Positions 1-9,000 are shown, counted from the first letter of the stretch. The stretch is 50,441 nt of DNA from Megasphaera sp. MJR8396C (GCF_001546855.1 NZ_KQ958203.1:1-50441), one strand, 5' to 3'. The notes: generated by a model from the letters alone, not told the origin. Numbers and translations: made by a program.

Positions 1-3
1 GAG

Positions 4-22
4 CCACCCGTTTTACGGGTGG
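4..22. repeat. Short perfect inverted repeat at window edge
   Basis: A 7-bp perfect inverted repeat (CCACCCG / CGGGTGG) with a 5-base loop lies 24 bases past the stop codon of the oxidoreductase. It could fold on either strand. No T-tract follows on the minus strand, so it is a poor intrinsic terminator. It may belong to an element lying outside the window; its role is unknown. Confidence 0.35.
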
Positions 23-45
23 AGGCGACTCGCTGAAGAGCGCTT

Positions 46-1152
46 TTATTCGATTAAACGATCAGGCACTTTCATTTTCATAAATGCATAGGTACCGTTG
101 GCAATCATCAGCAGATCCCGATCCTGCAAATTGAGCATCGAACGGATTTCATCGTCCCGATGAGCCAAGATCTTAGCGCTCCAATTGGGGTCGATGAGGG
201 ACGAGCAGCCGGCAGCGACGATTTCCGAGTCGGCCAGAGCAGCTTCTACGTCAGCCCGCGTGCGGACGTCGCCGACCGAAATGAGGGGCATGCGGCCGCC
301 AATGGCGTCGTGAACATAAGCCAGCATCGACTTATCCTGATATTCCGGAATATTGGTCTTGCGATCATAACGGGTCAGGGAAATGTGGAGATAATCCAAT
401 TTCTTATCGGCCAGTTTGTCGACAAGCCACAGCGTTTCCTTCAAATTAAAGCCCGGATCCGTTTCTTCCCGAGGAGAAAAGCGGTAGCCGATGATGAAGT
501 TGGGAACGTTCATAGCATCGACGGCTTCAATGACACCGTCAACGACGCGTTCAATGAAGGTATAGCGCTTTTCGAGGCTCCCGCCCCATTTATCGGTACG
601 GCGGTTGGAGTGCGGCGAGAAGAACTGGTGCAGCAGGTAATGGTTGGCACCGTGGAGTTCTACACCGTCGAACCCGGCTTTGACAGCTCGAACGGCCGCC
701 TTTTTGAAGTTTTCGATGATTTCTTCAATTTCGTCATCGCGCAGTTCGCGAGGCGTTTCAGCCCCGTCTTTAGCCGCGGCGACGGCACTGGGAGCTACGG
801 GCTGTTCGCCTTCGATAGTCTTGCTGTCGGTCATGCGGCCGGCATGGAAGATCTGCAAAATGGCCCGGGTTCCGTCCCGTTTGATGGCCGACGCCAATTT
901 GCTGAGATTAGGCAAGAAGGCATCGTCATCGACGCTCAATTCCCCGGTCCAGCACTTGCCGTTCGGCTGAATATAGGCTACGCCGGTGATAAACATGCCG
1001 ACAGCACCGGTGCGCATGCCGTAATAGGCAATTTCATCCCCCGTAACCGTGCCGTCATAATAACTCATGCGAGTCGTCATGGGCGGAATGGCCAAGCGAT
1101 TTTTTACCGTAAGGCCGCGTTTAAATGTAAGAGTATCCGTTAAGTGGGTCAC
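46..1152 (-). CDS. NADH:flavin oxidoreductase, Old Yellow Enzyme family
   Basis: A cytoplasmic FMN-dependent TIM-barrel oxidoreductase of the single-domain OYE type (YqjM/YqiG-like), about 368 residues and without the FeS and FAD domains of 2,4-dienoyl-CoA reductases. Family marks are the FDGVELHGANHYLLHQFFSP active-site/FMN segment followed by the NRRTDKWGGSLEKR phosphate loop. I start it at the GTG at 1152, which has AAAGAGGTG six bases upstream. The frame stays open to 1272, but that extension runs through the relic of an autotransporter 3' end (1191-1270) in another frame and is not expected to be protein. The physiological substrate cannot be read from sequence; such enzymes reduce alpha,beta-unsaturated carbonyls. 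The gene stands alone downstream of the autotransporter array. Confidence 0.85.
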   Translation of the reverse strand: MTHLTDTLTFKRGLTVKNRLAIPPMTTRMSYYDGTVTGDEIAYYGMRTGAVGMFITGVAYIQPNGKCWTGELSVDDDAFLPNLSKLASAIKRDGTRAILQIFHAGRMTDSKTIEGEQPVAPSAVAAAKDGAETPRELRDDEIEEIIENFKKAAVRAVKAGFDGVELHGANHYLLHQFFSPHSNRRTDKWGGSLEKRYTFIERVVDGVIEAVDAMNVPNFIIGYRFSPREETDPGFNLKETLWLVDKLADKKLDYLHISLTRYDRKTNIPEYQDKSMLAYVHDAIGGRMPLISVGDVRTRADVEAALADSEIVAAGCSSLIDPNWSAKILAHRDDEIRSMLNLQDRDLLMIANGTYAFMKMKVPDRLIE

Positions 1153-1190
1153 TGTCTTCACCTCTTTTGAAAGATTGTTTTCATATAAAT

Positions 1191-1270
1191 TTAATCGCAG
1201 CGCCAGATCATGCCGGCCTTGAGGACTCAATCCCTGTCGGGACGTCGCTGAAGTCTCTTTTAAATTTGAC
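1191..1270 (-). pseudogene. Relic of an autotransporter 3' end
   Basis: In the frame ending at 1191 the last codons read D-stop-V-L-K-A-G-M-I-W-R-C-D-stop, against D-W-E-L-N-A-G-M-T-W-R-F-H-stop in the intact autotransporters of this window. By hand, 35 of 42 bases from the stop codon inward match the copy ending at 16096. Weaker similarity continues to about 1270 (the E-F-E-R-T-F region), probably with a small indel. The W-to-TGA change and the divergence show an old, non-coding remnant. The leader of the oxidoreductase gene now uses this DNA. Confidence 0.7.
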
Positions 1271-1410
1271 AATTCCTGTCATATTTTAGTCCGGCCGAAA
1301 TGTCAGCGTCTGCGTAATACCATCTAGCGTGGTTTGTTTTATCATACCCCAGGCTTTCCAAACCGTCAAGAGAGAGCCGACTCCGAAAAGAACACCTTCT
1401 TTTTATAAAA

Positions 1411-1447
1411 ATACCCGATATCGGGTGGCGTCCACGATATCGGGTAT
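1411..1447 (-). terminator. Terminator of the first autotransporter
   Basis: A perfect 13-bp inverted repeat (ATACCCGATATCG and its complement) has an 11-base loop and is followed on the minus strand by five T. It lies 37 bases beyond the stop codon. The CCCGATA core recurs in the terminators of the other autotransporters. Confidence 0.85.
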
Positions 1448-1483
1448 CCTATTTTATTTATTCAATTGTTTCCCTTATTTTGC

Positions 1484-4400
1484 TTAATGGAAGCGCCAAG
1501 TCATGCCGGCGTTGAGTTCCCAGTCTCTGCCGTAAGAGCCATTGAAGGTCCGTTCAAATTCAAACCACAAGCTCCGATCGTGACTGAGTTCAGCCGTGAG
1601 GCCAGCACCAACATCGTACCAGGTGTCGTGATTCGTCTTATCATAATGGATTCGTTCCAATCCATCCAAAGAGGTCAGATCAAAGGTGCGGTTGCCGGCA
1701 AATTCGTGGAGGATGTCGGCTTTGATATACCAAGACTTCTGTGCATCGATGTCTTTCCCGAAGCGGAATCCAAGACGGCCAATGAGGCTGTGGACGCTGT
1801 CAAAGTCCATTCCAACGCCGTCGTTGGTCCGATAGTCTCGACCATTGATGTGCGTATACTGGAGCTGTCCCTGAGGCTCGACGTACCACGAATCACGTAA
1901 GTCTTTCTTGCGTCCCCATTCGACGCTGGCCTGTTGGTACCAGGTCCCGAAGGAGCTCTTCGATTCGTCGCCATTTATGAGCCTCGTCGTCCCTTCGCCG
2001 TTCAACCGGCCAATGCGGCCGACGACGTCGAGATAGTGTCCCTTCTGACCGAGCCAGGTCTGATAGAAGCTGCCCGTGTAGCCCTTGTATTTCCCATTTC
2101 CCGTATCAAAGGACGTCTGGCTACGGAGGTAGCTGAAAGAAAGCCCCTGACGAAGGCTACTGTCATCGGCGCCTTGTTTGACCGTATCCCAGCCGAGTTC
2201 AAAGCGATTGCTGTGGCCGTTGTAGCTATCGCGTCCAAGGTGGCGATAGGTCCAGCGGGCCCACATGCCAGCATCTTCACCGTCGGCATAGCGAGCTTCG
2301 CCGAGGCGTTTATTCAGGGTATCCATGTTGGTTGCCATGTCAAAAAGAGTGCGGTTCTGCACATTGGCTGCCGGAACGACATTGCTTTCGACCTTATCAA
2401 CAGAGCCGAAATACCAATCCGTCGTATCGCCCGTCGTTTCATGGGTAAGACCAATAATGTAATCATAGAGATGGCCTTTGTTGACGTTGCGCTGCTGAAT
2501 GGAGCTGGTAAGCGTGGCATCGCTGTTATTGAGTTCAGCTACATACAGTCTGTCGTTAACCCCCATCTTATCGAGGTTCATGACGGTCGGATCGCTCACT
2601 AAATTCTGCGTTCCCGTCGCACTATCGGTAACGGTCAAATAATCGCTGTTGGCCGTGACACCTTTCGTGCCCTGATTGGACAACCAGTCCAAATCCATGG
2701 CCAGCGTCCCCGTACCGGAGAGTGTCTTGGCCGTAACCTGTTGTCCCGTCCGACTGCTGTCCGCCATATTGACGGTGTCGTTATTAGTAAGATTCGTCAA
2801 GGAGCTGTCGTCAGTCACGTTCCAAACAGTACCGTTTCCAAGGGTTAGGTCCAGTGTCCCAGTGCTGTCCGCTGCAGCCGCCCTATCCAAAGAAGAGTCC
2901 AGAGAAACCGTGCCGTCTGATACCGAGGTCGTCCCCGTCAAATAGGACCCTGCCGTATTCAAATCGAGAGAAACGATACCTCCGGCTGCGACGACATTAC
3001 CTGTAATATATTTATTCGTATCGGCTGCCGCCGCATCGATGACACCGCCGTCAGCAGCCCGCAAAGCCGTATCAGTGCTATGAAGTGTCAAGGGGCCATT
3101 GAAAAGAATCGTCCCTCCATTAGTGGCGACAGCTCCGTCAGCCGTATCCATAACGGCTTCTCCATCAAGCGTAATATTGCCGCCATCGGCAGTAAGGCCG
3201 GTTGATGTGCTGCGTAACGTCAAGGGGCCGTTAAAGAGGATCGTTCCATCCTTTGTAGCCACAGCGCCATTCCCTACTTCCATGACGACAGGTCCTTCGA
3301 GGGTAATGCTGCCGCCATCATTCGCATAGGCTCCGACGGCGCCGTCATTAGAGATAGACATAGTACCGTCAATGACTTTTGCCGTAATCGTGCCGTTATC
3401 GGCATAGAGATTAGATTCCAGAGGATTCGTTGCGTCTTTACCTGCCGTCGTGAGAATCATATCGTGACCGGCCGTCAAGTTGGCGACACCCTTCGTATCG
3501 ACATGGACGTTAGGCGCTGCGACGCCAACCTTTAAGACCAGATCATGACCGGCTGAGACGTCGGCCGTACTCCTGGCATTCACGGCAATCATACTGAGCT
3601 CATCAAAAGCCCCTGGCGTATCAAAGATGATGTCATTATCGGCCCGAACCGTCAATTGAGAATCATCACGGGTTCGCAGGGTTCGCTGGGCATTACTGAA
3701 AAAGTTTCGGCTTTGGAGCGAAAGCGATGAATTATACATGCTGTAAGCACTGGGAGTTAAAGCCAACGTTTTCACCTTAAATACGATATCATTGCCGGCC
3801 ACGACGTCTGCCGAAGATCCATTCTGGACGTTAAACAGATTGGTCGAGTAAAGGCTGTCTATCATCAAATCGTGACCGGCTTTAACGTGAGCTTCCGCCT
3901 CATCACCAAAGTAATAAACTGGAAGACTCTCTTGACGATTATGGTTGTTGATAATATCATGACCGGCTTCGATATTTATCACGCCCTGATGAACATTGAC
4001 TTCATTGCTCTTCCCATCATTATTAAAGATGATATCATTACCGGCAACGAGGGACGCTTTGCCTTCCTTCTCAACATAAACCATAACGACGTCATCTTTA
4101 TTGTTCATGACGATATTGTTTCCCGCCGATAAGGAAAGCTCGTTATCACCACCCCAATAAATGATAGGATACTTATTTTCAATCGTATCTTCTCTATTGA
4201 ATTGAATATCTCCTGCAGCCTCTAAGGAAATCACATGCCCTGTTCCCGTAGCATGGATATCATTCGATCTATGAGAAGTGCTGACAATATCTTTAGCATT
4301 TTTAATGATGATTTTATTATTCTTCCCATTCGTTAAATTTAAAAATGAGCCGTAATCGCCGCTAGTCAGACTATGTCCCTTCATGTCGAGCGTAAAGGAC

Positions 4401-4678
4401 TTACCCTCTCCATCGGTAGTGCCAACGATACTCATCGTCGTGTCGTTGGCATCTCCATCGGCTTCCACCGTATTGGTGATGGTCACGTCATCCACGGCCT
4501 CGATATCTCTCGATTCTCTAAAAAAAATGGCATAATTTCGGCCTTCTATTTTATATTCACCGCCGATTTTATCACCGGACAAAGGATACTCTTCGGCCGC
4601 ACAGACACCGGCGACAGGCATCGCCATCATCATGCTCAGAATACAAGCGCGTAATATTTTCCGTCTCTCTTGCCTCAT
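1484..4678 (-). CDS. Autotransporter 1 (type Va, pertactin-like passenger)
   Basis: Secreted or surface-displayed protein of 1064 residues. A signal peptide (basic MRQERRK, then a hydrophobic core ending near VCAAEE) targets it to Sec. Residues about 30-450 are a low-complexity beta-helix passenger rich in AGHD/AGND motifs. Two 44-residue repeats follow (DNA 3050-3313), then a pertactin-like segment (LTLGNGTVWNV, SSLTNLTNN). The last 260 or so residues (from GMWARWTYRH) form the outer-membrane beta-barrel. The C-terminus is TWRFH, with His after the usual terminal aromatic residue. The start ATG has GGAG about 8 bases upstream. The gene has its own AT-rich upstream region and terminator, so it is probably monocistronic. 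It is closest to autotransporter 3 and looks like that gene minus one repeat. Role inferred as adhesin or surface protein; ligand unknown. Confidence 0.9.
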   Translation of the reverse strand: MRQERRKILRACILSMMMAMPVAGVCAAEEYPLSGDKIGGEYKIEGRNYAIFFRESRDIEAVDDVTITNTVEADGDANDTTMSIVGTTDGEGKSFTLDMKGHSLTSGDYGSFLNLTNGKNNKIIIKNAKDIVSTSHRSNDIHATGTGHVISLEAAGDIQFNREDTIENKYPIIYWGGDNELSLSAGNNIVMNNKDDVVMVYVEKEGKASLVAGNDIIFNNDGKSNEVNVHQGVINIEAGHDIINNHNRQESLPVYYFGDEAEAHVKAGHDLMIDSLYSTNLFNVQNGSSADVVAGNDIVFKVKTLALTPSAYSMYNSSLSLQSRNFFSNAQRTLRTRDDSQLTVRADNDIIFDTPGAFDELSMIAVNARSTADVSAGHDLVLKVGVAAPNVHVDTKGVANLTAGHDMILTTAGKDATNPLESNLYADNGTITAKVIDGTMSISNDGAVGAYANDGGSITLEGPVVMEVGNGAVATKDGTILFNGPLTLRSTSTGLTADGGNITLDGEAVMDTADGAVATNGGTILFNGPLTLHSTDTALRAADGGVIDAAAADTNKYITGNVVAAGGIVSLDLNTAGSYLTGTTSVSDGTVSLDSSLDRAAAADSTGTLDLTLGNGTVWNVTDDSSLTNLTNNDTVNMADSSRTGQQVTAKTLSGTGTLAMDLDWLSNQGTKGVTANSDYLTVTDSATGTQNLVSDPTVMNLDKMGVNDRLYVAELNNSDATLTSSIQQRNVNKGHLYDYIIGLTHETTGDTTDWYFGSVDKVESNVVPAANVQNRTLFDMATNMDTLNKRLGEARYADGEDAGMWARWTYRHLGRDSYNGHSNRFELGWDTVKQGADDSSLRQGLSFSYLRSQTSFDTGNGKYKGYTGSFYQTWLGQKGHYLDVVGRIGRLNGEGTTRLINGDESKSSFGTWYQQASVEWGRKKDLRDSWYVEPQGQLQYTHINGRDYRTNDGVGMDFDSVHSLIGRLGFRFGKDIDAQKSWYIKADILHEFAGNRTFDLTSLDGLERIHYDKTNHDTWYDVGAGLTAELSHDRSLWFEFERTFNGSYGRDWELNAGMTWRFH
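3050..3313 (-). repeat. Two 44-residue (132-bp) passenger repeats in autotransporter 1
   Basis: Each unit begins G-(S/N)-I-T-L-(E/D)-G and ends near L-x-A-D-G, with GGTILFNGPLTL-type residues in the middle. The first unit is a hybrid: its front half matches unit 1 of autotransporter 3 (GPVVMEVGNGAVATKDG) and its back half matches unit 2 of that gene (LTLRSTSTGLTADG). This is the pattern left by recombination between neighbouring repeats. Confidence 0.85.
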
Positions 4679-4867
4679 AGTTTTGTCTCCACTTTAATCA
4701 CTAAAATATCGGAACGTTTTCATCTAATTACATTGTAAATCATATCTAATTATAAATCTACACATTTTTGTTATTATTTATACTTTTAATTGAATTGTAA
4801 TTGTTTTCTAATCATGAGACATTTCGGTGAAATAACGCGCTCCCCCTAAAACAGACATTTCAAAGAA
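4679..4867 (-). promoter_or_regulatory. AT-rich upstream region of autotransporter 1
   Basis: Upstream DNA of autotransporter 1, much richer in A+T than the genes. A TATAAT match lies at 4749-4754 on the minus strand, without a convincing -35 box 17 bases away. The block from about 4729 to 4805 is visibly homologous to the block upstream of autotransporter 3 (about 19522-19595), so the promoters were duplicated with the genes. Confidence 0.4.
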
Positions 4868-4904
4868 ATCCCCGATATCCACTGCGTCTCTGGATACCGG
4901 GGAT
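4868..4904 (-). terminator. Terminator of the second autotransporter
   Basis: Inverted repeat ATCCCCGATATCCA / TGGATACCGGGGAT (one G-U pair) with a 9-base loop, about 36 bases past the stop codon. It shares the CCCCGATA core with the other autotransporter terminators. On the minus strand only a short T-rich stretch follows. Confidence 0.75.
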
Positions 4905-4940
4905 ACATCTCTATTCGTTCAATTTTCATCTGTCTTGCGA

Positions 4941-7900
4941 TTAATGGAAGCGCCAGGTCATGCCGCCGTTGAGTTCCCAATCTTTGCCGTAAGACCCGTT
5001 GAAGGTCCGTTCAAATTCGAGCCAAAGGCTTCTATCGTGACTGAGATCGGCTGCAAGTCCGGCCCCAATATCGTACCAGGTATCGTGATTCGTTTTGTCA
5101 TAGCGCAGGCGTTCCGAGCCATCCAAAGAAGTCAGGTCAAAGGTCCGGTTGCCGGCAAATTCATGGAAGATATCAGCTTTGAAGTACCAGGATTTGTTGG
5201 CATCGAGGTCTTTGCCCAGGCGGAAGCCCAAGCGGCCGATGAGGCTGTGGACGCTGTCGAAGTTTTGTTTGATGCCGTCATTGGTCCGGTAGTCGGTCCC
5301 ATTGAGATGCGTATACTGGAGCTGGCTCTGAGATTCGATATACCACGAGTCACGCAAGGCTTTCTTGCGGCCCCATTCGACGCTGGCCTGTTGGTACCAA
5401 GACCCGAAAGAACTCTTCGATTCGTCGCCGTTTATGAGCCTCGTCGTTCCTTCACCGTTCAACCGGCCAATGCGGGCGACGACGTCGAGATAGTGACCGG
5501 TCTGGCCGAGCCAGGTCCGGTAAAAGCTACCCGTGTAGCCTTTGTATTTCCCATTTCCCGTATCAAAAGAGGTCCGGTTATTGAGGTAGTTGAAGGACAG
5601 GCCCTGACGAAGGGTGCTGTCGTCATCGCCCGGTTTGACCGTATCCCAGCCGAGTTCAAAGCGGTTGCCATGACCGTCATAACTGTCGCGGCCGAGGTGA
5701 CGATAGGTTAAACGAGCCCATATGCCTGCATCTTCGCCTTCAGCATAGCGAGCTTCGCCGAGGCGTTTATTGAGAGTATCCATGGTGGTCGCCATGTCGA
5801 AAAGGGCACGATTCTGTACCTTAGCTGCCGGAACGACATTGCTTTCGACTTTGTCAGTGGCGCTGAAGAACCAATCCGTCGTATCGCCCGTCGTTTCATG
5901 ACTAAGGCCAATGACGTAATCATAGAGATGGCCGGAGATGACATTCTGCTGTGTAATCGAGCTGGTAAGGACGGCGTCGCTGTTATTGAGTGTGGCTACA
6001 TATAAACGATCGTCAGCCCCCATCTTATCGAGGTTCATGGCAGATGAATTGCTTACTAAGGCCTGCGTTCCCGTCGCACTATCCGTAACAGTCAGATAAT
6101 CGCTGTTGGCCGTAGCACTCTTGGCCCCCTGATTGGACAGCCAGTCCAAATCCATGGCCAGCGTGCCCTCTCCAGCGAGGTTCTTAACCGTCAACTGCTG
6201 ACCCGTCCGACTGCTGTCACTCATATTGACGGTGCCGTTATTGGTTAAGTTGGTCAGGGAGCTGTCACCGGTCACGTTCCAAACGGTTCCCGTCCCAAGG
6301 GTCAAGTTCAGCCCCGTGCTGTCATCGCTGCCGTCCCCTGCTGATTGATAACCATAGGCAGCACGAGAAAGGGCCGTATCAAACACGTTCGTCGTCCCGG
6401 TCAGGTACGAACCGGCCTTATTCAAGTCGAGAGAAATAGTACCATCTTCGGCCACGATATTGCCCTCAATATATTTAGCCGTATCAGCTGTCGAAGCATC
6501 GATGACACCGCCGTCGACAGCCTGTAAAGCCATGCCGGTGCTGCGAATCGTCAAAGGTCCACTAAAAAGGATGGTCCCTTCATTGTCAGCTACCGCTCCG
6601 TCTGCCCCATTCAGAGCAGCGGCTCCATCGACGGTAATAGTACTGCCATCAGCGGTAAGGCCAACTGCACTGCTCTTAAGTGTCAATGGCCCTTCAAAGA
6701 GAATCGTCCCCTCATTGAAAGCGACAACTCCGTCGGCTGTATCCAAAACGGCGTCCCCACCGACAGTAATGTTGCTCCCGTCTGCCGTAAGACCTGTCGC
6801 CGTACTGTGTAACGTCAAGGGTCCGTTAAAGACAACCGTTCCGCCATATTCAGCAATAACTCCGTCTGCCGTATCTAAGACAGCGTCGCCACCGACCGTA
6901 ATACTACCCTCGTCAGCCGTAAGTCCCGTCGCCGTGCTATTGAGGGTCAAGGGTCCGTTAAAGAGAACCGTTCCGCCATTTTCAGCAATGACTCCGTCTA
7001 ACCCATTCAGGACAGCTTCACCTTCGACAGTAATACTACTCTTATCTCTGTAAGCTACAAGGCTGGTATCCGTAGTGCGTACGGTCAAAGGCCCTTTAAC
7101 GAGAATGGTTCCGCCGTTTTGAGCAATAGCTCCGTCGACGGCCTCCACATCAGCAGCCCCGTCAAGCGTAATCGTACCCGCATCGGCATCAAGTCCTACG
7201 TCACTACTCGTAAGCGTCAGAGATGGGCCGGTAAAGGAAATCGCTCCTCCATCGATAACTACGGCTCCATCACCCGTATCCATGACCACCTTTCCTCCAA
7301 GGGTAATTTTACCGCCGTTATCAGCATATATCCCAGCAGCTCCGTTATTGGAGATAGTCAGCGTCCCTTCGGTAGCCTCAGCCGTAATCACAGCCTTATC
7401 GCCGTCGGCATACAGATTGGCGATTTTCAAGTCGCGCCCATCCGCGCCAGTCGTCGAAAGGGTCATATTGTTGCCGGCTTTCAAATTGACCTGGCCCTTT
7501 GCATGAACGACAGGTGCGGCTACACCGATATCCAAGGTCATGTTGCGATTGGACGTGATATTTGCCGTACTGCTCTCATCAGCATCGATCAGGCTGACTA
7601 CTTGACCATCCTTAGTACTGACGGAGATATCGTTACCAGCCACTACATTGACAGACGACGCTCCCTTAAGATCAAACATTTTTACCGACTGGGCATCCTT
7701 TAGGATAATATCGTGTCCGGCCTCGATAGACGCCTTGCTTTCAGCTTCCAAGATATGAACAGGGTTAGCCTCTTCCTTCTGATTATCATAGATAATATCG
7801 TTCCCGGCCTTAAAATTGATTCCGGCCTTATTCGTCCCGAATACAACACGATTCACACCTTTATTATTGAAGCGGATATCATGATTGGCGGATATGTTCA

Positions 7901-8609
7901 ATTGACTCTGATTCTCCAAGTGAATCATCTGATTCTTACCATACTTTGAAGCCTGACCATACTCCTGATTCAATATCACATCGTGATTGGCATGTATATT
8001 CGCCGTTCCCTCTGCTTTAAGCTCTAATATAAAACTCATACTGCCATTGGTCACAACGACATCCTTCCCTGCCGATAAAGAAAGAACGCTATCCTTATCT
8101 CGAATAAAAAGCGGGGAATAATCATTATTATTTTCAACCTTATTAAATTCAATATTGTTTTTCGCATCGAGAGAAATTTTCTGTCCTGTTCCCCAAGAAA
8201 AGATAGAAGAAACCTTATGGAAATTGCTAACTATATTGTCGGCATTGGTAATCGTAACTTTATTATTATTTCCGCCTGAAAAATTAACAAAAAAGCCATA
8301 TTCTCCGGCAGTAAGCGTATGCCCATCCATATCAAGGGTAAAGGACTTATGTTCTTGACCACTCGCACCAATAATCGGCCAACTGTTGCTAGTATCGTTG
8401 TTATTGATTTTTACATCCCCTGTAGCCTTGACTATTTCTTCATTCTTATCCACCGTAACCCCATAGCGCCAAGGAGGAAGGGTATATTCACCGGATATCT
8501 CCTCTCCCTCCGTCCAAAGGGGGGAGCTGGCATAGGAAGCGGCCACGGGCATGGCCAGCAGCATGGTCAAAATACAAGCTCGTAATACATTCCGTTTCTC
8601 CGTTTTCAT
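4941..8609 (-). CDS. Autotransporter 2 (type Va, six-repeat passenger)
   Basis: Surface protein of 1222 residues. The start is the ATG at 8609, preceded by GGAGAGG, giving MKTEKRNVLRAC and a signal peptide ending near SYASS. The passenger has AGND/ANHD beta-helix motifs in its N-terminal 400 residues, then six tandem 44-46-residue repeats (6513-7313), then the pertactin-like segment. A C-terminal barrel of about 260 residues again ends TWRFH. The barrel is nearly the same as in the other two copies, while the N-terminal passenger is the most divergent of the three. This points to diversification of the exposed part on a conserved translocator. It lacks the upstream block shared by copies 1 and 3 and carries different upstream repeats. 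Adhesion or biofilm function is inferred from family only. Confidence 0.9.
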   Translation of the reverse strand: MKTEKRNVLRACILTMLLAMPVAASYASSPLWTEGEEISGEYTLPPWRYGVTVDKNEEIVKATGDVKINNNDTSNSWPIIGASGQEHKSFTLDMDGHTLTAGEYGFFVNFSGGNNNKVTITNADNIVSNFHKVSSIFSWGTGQKISLDAKNNIEFNKVENNNDYSPLFIRDKDSVLSLSAGKDVVVTNGSMSFILELKAEGTANIHANHDVILNQEYGQASKYGKNQMIHLENQSQLNISANHDIRFNNKGVNRVVFGTNKAGINFKAGNDIIYDNQKEEANPVHILEAESKASIEAGHDIILKDAQSVKMFDLKGASSVNVVAGNDISVSTKDGQVVSLIDADESSTANITSNRNMTLDIGVAAPVVHAKGQVNLKAGNNMTLSTTGADGRDLKIANLYADGDKAVITAEATEGTLTISNNGAAGIYADNGGKITLGGKVVMDTGDGAVVIDGGAISFTGPSLTLTSSDVGLDADAGTITLDGAADVEAVDGAIAQNGGTILVKGPLTVRTTDTSLVAYRDKSSITVEGEAVLNGLDGVIAENGGTVLFNGPLTLNSTATGLTADEGSITVGGDAVLDTADGVIAEYGGTVVFNGPLTLHSTATGLTADGSNITVGGDAVLDTADGVVAFNEGTILFEGPLTLKSSAVGLTADGSTITVDGAAALNGADGAVADNEGTILFSGPLTIRSTGMALQAVDGGVIDASTADTAKYIEGNIVAEDGTISLDLNKAGSYLTGTTNVFDTALSRAAYGYQSAGDGSDDSTGLNLTLGTGTVWNVTGDSSLTNLTNNGTVNMSDSSRTGQQLTVKNLAGEGTLAMDLDWLSNQGAKSATANSDYLTVTDSATGTQALVSNSSAMNLDKMGADDRLYVATLNNSDAVLTSSITQQNVISGHLYDYVIGLSHETTGDTTDWFFSATDKVESNVVPAAKVQNRALFDMATTMDTLNKRLGEARYAEGEDAGIWARLTYRHLGRDSYDGHGNRFELGWDTVKPGDDDSTLRQGLSFNYLNNRTSFDTGNGKYKGYTGSFYRTWLGQTGHYLDVVARIGRLNGEGTTRLINGDESKSSFGSWYQQASVEWGRKKALRDSWYIESQSQLQYTHLNGTDYRTNDGIKQNFDSVHSLIGRLGFRLGKDLDANKSWYFKADIFHEFAGNRTFDLTSLDGSERLRYDKTNHDTWYDIGAGLAADLSHDRSLWLEFERTFNGSYGKDWELNGGMTWRFH
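6513..7313 (-). repeat. Six 44-46-residue passenger repeats in autotransporter 2
   Basis: Units start at the motifs GKITL, GTITL, SSITV, GSITV, SNITV and STITV. The period is 132 bp, with one unit of 135 and one of 138 bp. Units 4 and 5 share V-G-G-D-A-V-L-D-T-A-D-G-V exactly, so they are the most recent duplicates. Copy number is 6 here against 2 and 3 in the sister genes. Confidence 0.85.
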
Positions 8610-8794
8610 GGTATCCTCTCCAAACATAAAAAATCCGAAAATCATTCATTTTATTCAAGTATAAATTACTTTTGGTCATTTATCTATATACTTTTGTAAT
8701 ATAACGGTCATTTATTTGTATAATATGTGTAAGTTTTATGTCTGTATAATGATTTTATCGATATTTTTCTGTGATATATCTATTTTTTTAACCG
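8610..8794 (-). promoter_or_regulatory. AT-rich upstream region of autotransporter 2 with a 10-bp direct repeat
   Basis: This is the upstream DNA of autotransporter 2. GGTCATTTAT occurs on the plus strand at 8674-8683 and again at 8706-8715, 32 bases apart (about three helical turns). I do not see the pair upstream of the other two autotransporters. Several TATA-like hexamers exist on the minus strand, so I cannot choose a promoter. Confidence 0.4.
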
Positions 8795-8798
8795 AAAA

Positions 8799-8838
8799 AA
8801 TCCCCGATACCAAGGTATTCCACTTGATATCGGGGATT
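8799..8838 (-). terminator. Orphan autotransporter-type terminator
   Basis: Inverted repeat AATCCCCGATA / TATCGGGGATT followed by T's on the minus strand, the same as the terminator of autotransporter 3. Here it follows only a 26-base gene remnant. Confidence 0.75.
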
Positions 8839-8873
8839 GTAGTTTATTTATTCAATTGTTTTCTTCATTTCGC

Positions 8874-8899
8874 TTAATGGAAGCGCCAGGTCATGCCGG
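8874..8899 (-). pseudogene. Truncated autotransporter 3' end (last codons only)
   Basis: The stop codon and last codons (…G-M-T-W-R-F-H-stop) match the functional autotransporters. Similarity ends abruptly at base 8899, after which the sequence is unrelated. The sharp edge, with near-identity on one side, indicates a recent deletion, insertion or recombination junction rather than gradual decay. Confidence 0.8.
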
Positions 8900-9000
8900 A
8901 CCTGCCTCGTACCCAATGTGGGTATTTATCTTGTCATAACTATCCTTTTCCAACTATCACAAACACGGTTCTAACGGACTGCTCACAGCCCTTTGCAGAA
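8900..9000. other. Intergenic stretch with no recognised gene
   Basis: Together with 8610-8899 this makes 441 bases without an intact gene. Beyond the direct repeat I see only a small TACCC / GGGTA hairpin near 8911-8925. There is no ORF with a ribosome binding site and no tRNA. Confidence 0.6.

Larger units (their letters stand above)
8795..8899. repeat. 105-bp direct repeat, left copy
   Basis: Identical at 100 of 105 positions (hand count) to 16017-16121, in the same orientation. It contains a terminator hairpin, a 3' untranslated segment and the last codons of an autotransporter gene. The two copies bracket the 7.1-kb stretch carrying the whole LysR-controlled catabolic cluster. Confidence 0.9.

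Noticed and set aside
4-22. Hairpin at the window edge considered as the end of an IS200/IS605-type element
   Set aside because: No transposase or second end is visible within the window, so it cannot be supported.
1153-1272. N-terminal extension of the oxidoreductase to 1272
   Set aside because: The extension overlaps an autotransporter relic in another frame, and a GTG with a good ribosome site at 1152 gives the usual family length.
6513-7313. Regular 132-bp repeats considered as a CRISPR array or satellite
   Set aside because: They are in frame, code for a beta-helix-type repeat, and lack the 25-40 bp repeat plus unique spacer layout.
8638-8650. AAATCATTCATT, the half-site of the LysR dyad, also occurs upstream of autotransporter 2
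   Set aside because: Only one arm is present and the sequence is low-complexity and A+T-rich; chance is a sufficient explanation.
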